Assembly (NCBI GenBank): GCA_905200905.1
Contig: CAJKMA010000049.1
Location: forward strand, 1 to 21,038
Reading direction: 5' to 3'
DNA length: 21,038 nt
Source: an uncultured Bacillota bacterium
Lineage (GTDB): Bacteria; Bacillota; Clostridia; Lachnospirales; Lachnospiraceae
Shown one piece after another: positions 15,623 through 21,038 of this stretch. The position numbers and the translations under genes were made by a program. How positions within the stretch are numbered: position 1 is the first letter of the stretch; each line of letters opens with the position of its first letter. Under the pieces are notes generated by a model. That model was not told the origin of the DNA. It saw only the letters and a list, made by a program, of their open reading frames with translations, and did no database searches.

Positions 15623-15712
15623 TGATATAGAGCATAGAAAAACCACCCCGGAACTTTGGCGAGTGAAGAGGTGGCATTTCTATGTTCATTTTTTATTACT
15701 GGTCAACCCACC
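15566..15712. repeat. Distant 12-nt inverted pair enclosing the putative toxin locus
   Basis: GGTGGCTTGACC (15566-15577) is the reverse complement of GGTCAACCCACC (15701-15712) except at one position. The copies lie about 120 bp apart and enclose a further CCACC/GGTGG pair (about 15643-15675). The first copy overlaps the start of the small ORF and the second overlaps the terminator-like hairpin. Long-range pairing of a 5' toxin region with the 3' end is a feature of type I toxin mRNAs. Confidence 0.45.
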
Positions 15713-15733
15713 TTGTGGGCGGTTGTTCTTTTT
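15704..15733 (+). terminator. Terminator-like hairpin of the putative toxin-antitoxin locus
   Basis: CCCAC-CTT-GTGGG forms a perfect 5-bp core, flanked by CAA and TTG that can pair across a small bulge, followed by TTCTTTTT. It could end the small toxin transcript. If read on the other strand, the same region could give the 5' part of an antisense RNA. Confidence 0.5.
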
Positions 15734-15760
15734 ACATTTATACTATATCATAATTATAAT
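15731..15760 (+). promoter_or_regulatory. Promoter of the MerR-family regulator gene
   Basis: TTTACA (15731-15736), an 18-bp spacer and a perfect TATAAT (15755-15760), about 65 bp upstream of the regulator ATG at 15827. No clear dyad is visible in the spacer. Confidence 0.55.
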
Positions 15761-15826
15761 GCTGATTCAATAGAAACAGAAATACATTTTGCTGACACAT
15801 ATTGTCGGATAGGGAGGAGAAGAAAC

Positions 15827-16669
15827 ATGAAAGACAGATATACCATATCAGAAATGGCCAGGTTTTTTAACATATCAAGCCAGACTTTGCGATATTATGA
15901 TAAAATCGGTCTTTACCGCCCTTCCTTTGTAAATAAAGAGAATGGATACCGTTATTACGAATATGAACAATTTTTTGCACTATCCCTGATCATACAGCTT
16001 AAGAAGCTGAATTTCACACTGGATGATATCCAAAAATATATTAAGATAAAAGAAGTAGGGTATTTAGAAGAAATCCTGAAAAAAGAGCAGAAGGCAATAG
16101 AAGAAAAACTGGCAGAATTACAAAAATTAAAAGTAAAAAACCAGATGCTTTTGAATAAAATCCAGTTGTCCAGAGATGTGGGAGAACAAGAAAATGTGGA
16201 ACTGCGAAGAGAACCGGCACGGACAACTTATCGTATTCCCATTAATTTTGAAATAAAAAATCTTTATCAGTATATCAAACTGATGTATGATTCTTATTTA
16301 AGAGAATTGCCTGATGCGGCTGCGGAACATCACGAAGTAGTATTACAGATACGAAAGGGAAATTTGCAGCAAAAAAAATTTAAAATTTATAACAGCATAG
16401 GATTTTTTATTGACCAAAATGACATCAAACCCGGATTTGAAACCTATGTTATTCCGGCAGGCGATTATGTCACGGGATATCATATGGGGGCATATGATAC
16501 GATTCATCATACGTATGAAAAATTATATGAGTATATAGAGGGACATTCGTATCAGATTGTAGGAGATTCCCTGGAATTCGCCATCATTAGTGTTGCGTTG
16601 ACACAGGTAAAAGAAGATTTTATTACAGAAATTCAGATTCCAATAAAAAAGGCAGAGGATGATACATAG
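15827..16669 (+). CDS. MerR-family transcriptional regulator with GyrI-like effector domain
   Basis: 280-aa DNA-binding activator of the BmrR/MerR type. The start at 15827 follows AGGGAGGAG; longer in-frame extensions upstream lack a ribosome binding site. Residues 1-70 are the winged helix-turn-helix (YTISEMARFFNISSQTLRYY, then GYRYYEYEQF). About 75-125 form the antiparallel dimerization helix. About 130-280 match a GyrI-like/BmrR effector-binding fold with the FETYVIPAGDYVTGYHMGAY strand-helix pattern. Such proteins bind cationic or hydrophobic ligands and activate promoters with long spacers. The next gene starts downstream of such a promoter, so the nitrilase/YjiH genes are its probable target. 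No Cys cluster for metal sensing is seen. Ligand unknown. Confidence 0.85.
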   Translation: MKDRYTISEMARFFNISSQTLRYYDKIGLYRPSFVNKENGYRYYEYEQFFALSLIIQLKKLNFTLDDIQKYIKIKEVGYLEEILKKEQKAIEEKLAELQKLKVKNQMLLNKIQLSRDVGEQENVELRREPARTTYRIPINFEIKNLYQYIKLMYDSYLRELPDAAAEHHEVVLQIRKGNLQQKKFKIYNSIGFFIDQNDIKPGFETYVIPAGDYVTGYHMGAYDTIHHTYEKLYEYIEGHSYQIVGDSLEFAIISVALTQVKEDFITEIQIPIKKAEDDT

Positions 16670-16697
16670 AATTTTGTGTATCATCCTTTGTCTTTTT
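16657..16697 (+). terminator. Intrinsic terminator overlapping the MerR stop codon
   Basis: A perfect 10-bp stem, GGATGATACA with TGTATCATCC, with a 10-nt loop that contains the regulator's TAG stop, then a T-rich tail CTTTGTCTTTTT. The first arm is inside the coding region, so the gene ends within its own terminator. Confidence 0.8.
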
Positions 16698-16797
16698 ATG
16701 ATGAGCTTATGGTTACTCATAACATTATAGTAAATATAAAGTTTGATTTTTTATAAATATTAAGGAAAAAGTCTTTAAAAGAAGTGCAAAAAAAGAA

Positions 16798-16828
16798 TTG
16801 ACATTATACTTACTATATAGATTAGACT
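16798..16828 (+). promoter_or_regulatory. Candidate MerR-controlled promoter with a 19-bp spacer
   Basis: TTGACA (16798-16803) is followed by TAGACT (16823-16828) at 19 bp, or by ATTAGA at 17 bp. A 19-20 bp spacer is the hallmark of MerR-activated promoters. A short CTATATAG palindrome lies inside the spacer at 16813-16820, but no strong long dyad is present. Control by the adjacent MerR-type protein is an inference from spacing and position. Confidence 0.45.
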
Positions 16829-16862
16829 TTATTGTAATAAAAAAGTAGTGGAGGAAAAACAT

Positions 16863-17756
16863 ATGAACAGAAAACTGAATGTTAGTATTATTCAATCACC
16901 AATGAACCCGGATACTACAGAAAGTCTGCAATATTTAAAAGAGCAGGTGGACAGGGTAATGAGCGGTTATGTAAAACCGGAATTGATTATCGGTGTGGAG
17001 CACGGGCTTGGGAGAGAGGTGCATCCGATACCCGGTAAAGTTACAGAATTTCTGGGTGAGATTGCCCGGGAGCACGGTATTTACTTTATTCCGGGTACGA
17101 TGTCAGAAGCGGCTGGTGAAACTGAGGAGGATGGTTTTTATAATACCTGCCCGGTATTTGGACCAGATGGAAGTCTTCTGAAGGCTTATCGGAAAAAGGT
17201 ACCATTTAGACCGGGTGAGCCTTCCCGTCCAAGCGAAGATGATGAGTATTGTATTTTTGAAATTCCAGAAAAAAATATTAAGGTGGGGGTTTTGGTCTGT
17301 TATGATCAGTTTTTCCCGGAAATTGCAAGAACCTTAGCATTAGAAGGTGCAGAACTTTTGGTGTGTCCGGCACTTGACCCAATGGAATATGACTATATTT
17401 GTGACATCATCCCACGTGCCAGAGCATTAGAAAATGAATTGTTCTATATATGGACTTGTGGCACAGGAAACACACCTTCAGGAACTTGCTGTGGACATTC
17501 TACTATCGTGAATCCGGAGGGGGCAGTGGTTTATAAATGCGGAAGTCTCCCCATGGTATACACAGCAGTATTGGATTTCGAAGAAGTTACAAGAAAACGG
17601 ATTTATGGAAGAGACCAGCATTTGAATTCGTTGAGAGAATTCAAGGTAAAATATCCATATGCAGGAAAAGTGGCAGATGCACCTGTATACAAAAACTTGC
17701 CGGGACTTACCAAAAATCCTCAGGAATATCTGAAACGGATAGAAGAAACAAAATAA
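16863..17756 (+). CDS. Nitrilase-family carbon-nitrogen hydrolase (amidohydrolase)
   Basis: Hydrolase of the nitrilase superfamily, 297 aa, cytosolic. The ATG at 16863 follows GGAGG at normal spacing; the earlier in-frame GTG at 16848 overlaps this site. The catalytic triad is visible: Glu46 in IGVEHGL, Lys111/112 in YRKKVPF, and Cys146 in LVCYDQFFPE. These enzymes cleave C-N bonds in amides, N-carbamoyl amino acids, omega-amides or nitriles. The substrate cannot be read here. The C-terminal 30 residues are an extra Lys/Pro-rich tail. It starts the operon that continues into the membrane protein gene 18 bp away, pointing to hydrolysis of an amide that enters the cell. Confidence 0.85.
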   Translation: MNRKLNVSIIQSPMNPDTTESLQYLKEQVDRVMSGYVKPELIIGVEHGLGREVHPIPGKVTEFLGEIAREHGIYFIPGTMSEAAGETEEDGFYNTCPVFGPDGSLLKAYRKKVPFRPGEPSRPSEDDEYCIFEIPEKNIKVGVLVCYDQFFPEIARTLALEGAELLVCPALDPMEYDYICDIIPRARALENELFYIWTCGTGNTPSGTCCGHSTIVNPEGAVVYKCGSLPMVYTAVLDFEEVTRKRIYGRDQHLNSLREFKVKYPYAGKVADAPVYKNLPGLTKNPQEYLKRIEETK

Positions 17757-17774
17757 ATGCTAAGGAGTGAGAAC

Positions 17775-19079
17775 ATGGAGAAGACATGCAGCAGAAACAT
17801 GGCTATTTTTAAATTCCTGGTTTTTTCAGGTCTGGGTGTATTTATGTTTTTCGTAAATATTGAAATTAACGGAGTCAGTGTTATACCGATTCAGCACATG
17901 ATTAATTTTGTGAAAGCTACCTGTGCACCGGTCATTCCTTATTATACACTGATCATGGTAACCTTTGGTGCTGTTTCACCAATTATTACGAAAGCTTATA
18001 AAAAGTCAAAATTTGATTTGCTTTTCACCATAGCAAAAGCCTTTGGTGTTGTGATTTCTATTATGGCAATTTTTCATATTGGACCGGCACCTTTGATGCA
18101 AGATGATATGATTCCATTTTTGTTTAACAGTCTGGTAGTGCCGATTGCATTAATGATCCCACTGACTGGTATTGCTTATGTGCTTATGCTGAATTTTGGA
18201 TTAGTAGAATTCATCGGGATGCTGATGCGTCCAATCATGAAAAAGGTTTGGAAAACACCGGGAGAAAGTGCGGTAGACGCAGTGGTATCCTTTGCAGGAG
18301 GATATTCTTTGGCAGTATTGCTGACAAGTGATTTCTATAAAAAAGGAATTTATTCTAGAAAACAAAGCATTATTATTTCAACAGGTTTTTCAACAGTGGC
18401 GACATCCTTTTTGATTGTTATTGCGAATACTCTGGGACTTATGGAACATTGGACATTGTATTTCTTTACATGCCTTTTTGTGACATTCGCTGTAACGGCA
18501 ATCTGTGCAAGAATTTATCCAATCAGTAAGGAACCGGAGGATTATTATGATAAACCAGCAGAAGTGGTTGAGAACAAAGGCGGAAATCTCCTGAAAAATG
18601 CGTTTGAAAGCGGCGTAGAAGTTGCACAGAAGGCAGAACCGCTTTGGGTACATTTAAAACGGTATTATGTGGGGGATGCGATGAAAATGGCTTCTTCTGT
18701 TACAGCCAGTATTTTAACCATTGGTCTGATTGGCCTGATTATTGCAAACTTCACTCCTGTGTTTGATCTGGTAGGATATATTTTTTATCCATTTACCTGG
18801 ATTTTACAGCTTCCAGAACCTATGATTGCGGCAAAAGCAGCAGCCATTGAAATTGCAGAAATGTTTCTGCCATCCTTATTGGTAGTAGCAGCACCTATGG
18901 TAACAAAATTTACGATTGCTGTTACCAGTGTATCAGCAGTGCTATTCTTTTCCGCATCAATTCCAAGTTTGTTATCTACGGATATTCCGATTAAAATGAG
19001 AAATATTCTTTTAATCTGGGTAGAGAGAACAATATTTTCTTTGATTTTAGCTGCCGGAATTGCACATTTGTTTTTTTAA
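17775..19079 (+). CDS. YjiH-like membrane protein with nucleoside-recognition (gate) domains
   Basis: 434-aa polytopic membrane protein with about ten hydrophobic segments. I chose the ATG at 17775 because AAGGAG sits at the right distance; the ATG at 17757 has no good site and overlaps the end of the nitrilase gene. Gate-type signatures include TPGESAVDAVVSFAGGYSLA (about residues 161-180) and EIAEMFLPSLLV (about 361-372), both also typical of SpoIIIAC/spore-maturation and YjiH proteins. The YjiH group is poorly characterised and is assumed to move small molecules. Together with the nitrilase and a nearby DcuC-type carrier it suggests exchange of the amide substrate or product across the membrane. 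A promoter for the next gene overlaps its 3' end. Confidence 0.78.
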   Translation: MEKTCSRNMAIFKFLVFSGLGVFMFFVNIEINGVSVIPIQHMINFVKATCAPVIPYYTLIMVTFGAVSPIITKAYKKSKFDLLFTIAKAFGVVISIMAIFHIGPAPLMQDDMIPFLFNSLVVPIALMIPLTGIAYVLMLNFGLVEFIGMLMRPIMKKVWKTPGESAVDAVVSFAGGYSLAVLLTSDFYKKGIYSRKQSIIISTGFSTVATSFLIVIANTLGLMEHWTLYFFTCLFVTFAVTAICARIYPISKEPEDYYDKPAEVVENKGGNLLKNAFESGVEVAQKAEPLWVHLKRYYVGDAMKMASSVTASILTIGLIGLIIANFTPVFDLVGYIFYPFTWILQLPEPMIAAKAAAIEIAEMFLPSLLVVAAPMVTKFTIAVTSVSAVLFFSASIPSLLSTDIPIKMRNILLIWVERTIFSLILAAGIAHLFF

Positions 19080-19096
19080 TCCATACGTAGTATAAT
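19068..19096 (+). promoter_or_regulatory. Probable promoter of the ligand-sensing regulator
   Basis: TTGTTT (19068-19073), a 17-bp spacer and perfect TATAAT (19091-19096). It overlaps the YjiH stop codon and leaves a 5' leader of about 90 nt before the ATG at 19192. That leader holds an imperfect TTCGCTG/CAGCGGAA inverted pair of uncertain meaning. Confidence 0.5.
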
Positions 19097-19191
19097 CATG
19101 AACAGGATTTGGTGGAATCTAATAAATATATTTCGCTGATTGGTTTTACCTAAAACAGACAGCGGAATAACAAAGGGGCGGCATAGTAAGT

Positions 19192-20535
19192 ATGGATTAT
19201 AGAATTGCATTGCTTTTAAAGAAACATTATCGCAGTTTTTGCGAGGAAAGAATGAAAGAAAAAACAGAGAATATAAAAATAGAGTATTTTTTATATGATA
19301 CTCTTGAGGAACTGCTTGATATCTTCAGGAAAATTCATAGTCAATATGATGGGTTTTATGTAAGCGGACTGATTCCTTACCAGGCAATCCGAACCATGGG
19401 AAAAGAAGGCAGCGAGGCACTTATTGAAGTGGCGAATGTAGATATTGCAAATACTTATCGTATTTTAATACAACATTTAGTAGGGGAAAATACTGTACAG
19501 CTTTCCAGAATAGGTATGGATTTCCTACGTTTTGAAAGTGATTTGGAAGAGGTAATTCTTCAGGGCAGATTTGCTGAAGTGGTACATAGTTATGAGGGAA
19601 GATGGAAAAATTTTAATACGATTGAAGAAATCAAAGCAGAGGAACAGGCAGTATCAGATTATTATGAAAAGCAATGCAAAAATAAGAAAATAGATATGAT
19701 TATAACCTATTTTTATAGTGCATGCGAGAATATGAAAAAATTTGAGATTCCGTGTTATTATGTTTATGCAAGCAGTTCGGCGTTTTGGCAATCCATAGAA
19801 AATTTAAAAAATAGTATTGCATTGTGCCGTATGGAAAAAGATAAATCAGCGGTTATCTGTATTGATAAAGAACAGATACGTGAAGAAAAAAAAGATAATT
19901 TTTATCAGGCAGATAGAGAACTGCTAAAGATTATCCGGGATTTTAATGCCAGCTATTTTAATCAATTTGTTTTGAAAGATGGGCAGCATAATCTGGAATT
20001 ATATATGGATTTTTCAGAAATGGAAGCCATTACTAATGGATTTCAGAAATGTCCCTTATATGAAGCAATTGCAGAAAAAATGGGATTTATAGGGTCTGTT
20101 GGGTATGGTGTGGGAGATAATCTATATCATGCCAGAATTAATGCAATCAATGCGAGCCTATATGGGAGAAACGGAGGGAAGAATTCCGGAGGAAGTTTTC
20201 TGATGGACGAGAAAGGGAATCTTACGGTGTTAAAAAGTGAGACAGTAGAAAATGCGGTGAAGATTTCGGAAGATTATATTAAGAGAATTGCGAATGAAGT
20301 CAGGCTTTCAGCAGAAACAATTGTACGTCTTATTGGTGTGATGAAATCGCTTGATACCAATCAAATAACATCTCATGATCTGGTGTACGGATTAAATATT
20401 TCTCTTAGAAATGCAAACAAGTTTCTTTCTAATATGGAAAAATATGATTATGCAGAGATAGTCGGTTATAAAAGAATTGGTAACAAAGGCAGACCTGTAA
20501 GGGTTTATCAGTTGAAACTGCAATATGATTTTTAG
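19192..20535 (+). CDS. Ligand-sensing regulator with C-terminal winged helix (PrpR_N/GGDEF-like)
   Basis: 447-aa cytosolic protein. Residues about 1-190 resemble the PrpR_N-type sensory domain, with the YDGFYVSGLIPYQAIR segment (about 57-72) typical of propionate-regulator N-termini. Residues about 210-345 have a degenerate GGDEF-like fold ending in the GSVGYGVGDNLYHARINAIN stretch and the FLMDEKGNL turn. Such domains in Firmicute regulators bind ligands and lack cyclase activity. The last 75 residues (AETIVRLIGVMKSLDTNQIT to the end) look like a winged helix-turn-helix. It stands between the nitrilase/YjiH unit and a DcuC-type carrier gene on the other strand, so it probably controls one or both. 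The exact family name is uncertain; the domain picture is moderate. Confidence 0.65.
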   Translation: MDYRIALLLKKHYRSFCEERMKEKTENIKIEYFLYDTLEELLDIFRKIHSQYDGFYVSGLIPYQAIRTMGKEGSEALIEVANVDIANTYRILIQHLVGENTVQLSRIGMDFLRFESDLEEVILQGRFAEVVHSYEGRWKNFNTIEEIKAEEQAVSDYYEKQCKNKKIDMIITYFYSACENMKKFEIPCYYVYASSSAFWQSIENLKNSIALCRMEKDKSAVICIDKEQIREEKKDNFYQADRELLKIIRDFNASYFNQFVLKDGQHNLELYMDFSEMEAITNGFQKCPLYEAIAEKMGFIGSVGYGVGDNLYHARINAINASLYGRNGGKNSGGSFLMDEKGNLTVLKSETVENAVKISEDYIKRIANEVRLSAETIVRLIGVMKSLDTNQITSHDLVYGLNISLRNANKFLSNMEKYDYAEIVGYKRIGNKGRPVRVYQLKLQYDF

Positions 20536-20540
20536 AATGG

Positions 20541-20590
20541 AAGAAGCTGTTCATGGTTGGGTGAAGAACCATGTACAGCTTCTTTCATTT
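20541..20590. terminator. Bidirectional-type intrinsic terminator between convergent genes
   Basis: An 18-bp stem with one mismatch (20541-20558 paired with 20567-20584, loop GGGTGAAG) lies exactly between the two convergent stop codons. The plus-strand tail is CTTTCATTT. On the minus strand the tail is the A/T-rich end of the regulator gene. Confidence 0.85.
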
Positions 20591-20591
20591 G

Positions 20592-21038
20592 TTAGAAAAC
20601 AACAGTTGCTATTGCAATTAATACACCCTGGGTCACAATCAGAGCAAGGAAAATAGGAACAATTAATTTCCACCATTTTTCAATCTTAACACCTGCAATA
20701 CCACACATAATAGGAGCCATGGCAGTAGGCCAGATGATATTGGAAAGACCATCACCAAACTGGAAGGCAAGAACAGATACCTGGCGGGAGACACCTACTA
20801 AATCTGCCAGTGGTGCCATAATTGGCATACTGGTAACTGCCTGTCCGGAACCGGATGGAATCAGGAAGTTTAATAAAGTCTGAACAATGAGCATTGCTTC
20901 AGATGCAATCCATGCCGGGAATTTTGTCAGTGGAATGGAGATGCCATATACAATGGTATCAATAATATGTCCGGATTGGAGAACGACCAGAATACCTCTG
21001 GAAAATCCGATAATCATACAGGCAACAGCAATATCTGT
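20592..21038 (-). CDS. YfcC/DcuC-family carrier, C-terminal part, gene runs off the window
   Basis: Only the last 148 residues are present; the frame is open to the right edge, with TDIAVAC preceding the first in-window Met, so the N-terminus lies outside. Four hydrophobic segments and the signatures IPSGSGQAVTSMPIMAPLAD, FQFGDGLSNIIWPT and KIEKWWKLIVP identify the C4-dicarboxylate/short-chain carboxylate anaerobic carrier (DcuC/YfcC-type) class. These are secondary transporters of the cytoplasmic membrane, moving carboxylates or amino-acid-derived acids. Its position next to a nitrilase and a propionate-type sensor regulator fits a role in carrying the substrate or product of that pathway. 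The precise substrate is unknown. Confidence 0.82.
   Translation of the reverse strand, partial: TDIAVACMIIGFSRGILVVLQSGHIIDTIVYGISIPLTKFPAWIASEAMLIVQTLLNFLIPSGSGQAVTSMPIMAPLADLVGVSRQVSVLAFQFGDGLSNIIWPTAMAPIMCGIAGVKIEKWWKLIVPIFLALIVTQGVLIAIATVVF

Noticed and set aside
15656..15826. N-terminal 57-residue extension of the MerR regulator
   Set aside because: It has no ribosome binding site, overlaps the putative toxin terminator and the regulator's own promoter, and the strong AGGGAGGAG before the ATG at 15827 sets the start.
19097..19160. Riboswitch in the leader of the ligand-sensing regulator
   Set aside because: Only one imperfect short inverted pair is visible; the leader is too short and lacks conserved riboswitch elements.
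1..21038. CRISPR array, tRNA, rRNA or insertion sequence
   Set aside because: No regularly spaced direct repeats, no cloverleaf or rRNA-like stretch and no DDE transposase with terminal inverted repeats were seen on reading.

Overview
The window looks like a chromosomal segment of a low-GC anaerobic Firmicute, most likely a Lachnospiraceae-type gut Clostridium. This rests on the AT-rich composition, strong AGGAGG-type ribosome binding sites, the gene families present and the style of the intergenic regions. No 16S or marker gene is present, so the assignment is an inference.

Region 1 (1-7634) is an accessory island. It opens with the 3' part of a large serine recombinase whose catalytic domain lies off the left edge. 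About 200 bp later comes a tightly packed five-gene cassette: an HsdM-like N6-adenine methylase, an HsdS-like specificity protein with an extra C-terminal domain, an ABC/AAA-type ATPase with intact Walker A, signature, Walker B and H-loop motifs, a zinc-knuckle HNH nuclease, and a small protein with a CxxCxxC motif. Two junctions are ATGA overlaps, and the cassette ends at a strong intrinsic terminator. No HsdR is visible. The reading favoured here is a restriction-like defence system in which an ATPase/HNH pair (the architecture of Septu PtuA/PtuB) replaces HsdR.

Region 2 (7687-15165) is one seven-gene operon with its own promoter and terminator. In order it encodes a membrane-anchored transglutaminase-like protein, an aspartate/glutamate-racemase-family enzyme, a DltA-like adenylating enzyme, a DltC-like carrier protein, a long AlgI-like MBOAT acyltransferase, a DltD-like membrane-anchored SGNH-fold protein and a lipoprotein. 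Logically this is a D-alanylation-type pathway: make or supply an amino acid, activate it, load it on a carrier, pass it through the membrane and transfer it to a surface polymer. It is non-canonical in gene order, MBOAT size, extra partners and several key residues.

Region 3 (15166-15826) is gene-poor. It holds the C-terminal remnant of a GH13-type alpha-glucosidase and a locus resembling a decayed type I (holin-like/Fst-type) toxin-antitoxin module.

Region 4 (15731-21038) is a catabolic or transport locus: a MerR-family regulator with a GyrI-like effector domain, a nitrilase-family amidohydrolase, a YjiH-like gate-domain membrane protein, a ligand-sensing regulator with a C-terminal winged helix and, convergent across a bidirectional-type terminator, the 3' end of a YfcC/DcuC-family carrier running off the right edge. 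The likely theme is uptake and hydrolysis of an amide or amino-acid derivative. The substrate cannot be read from the sequence.
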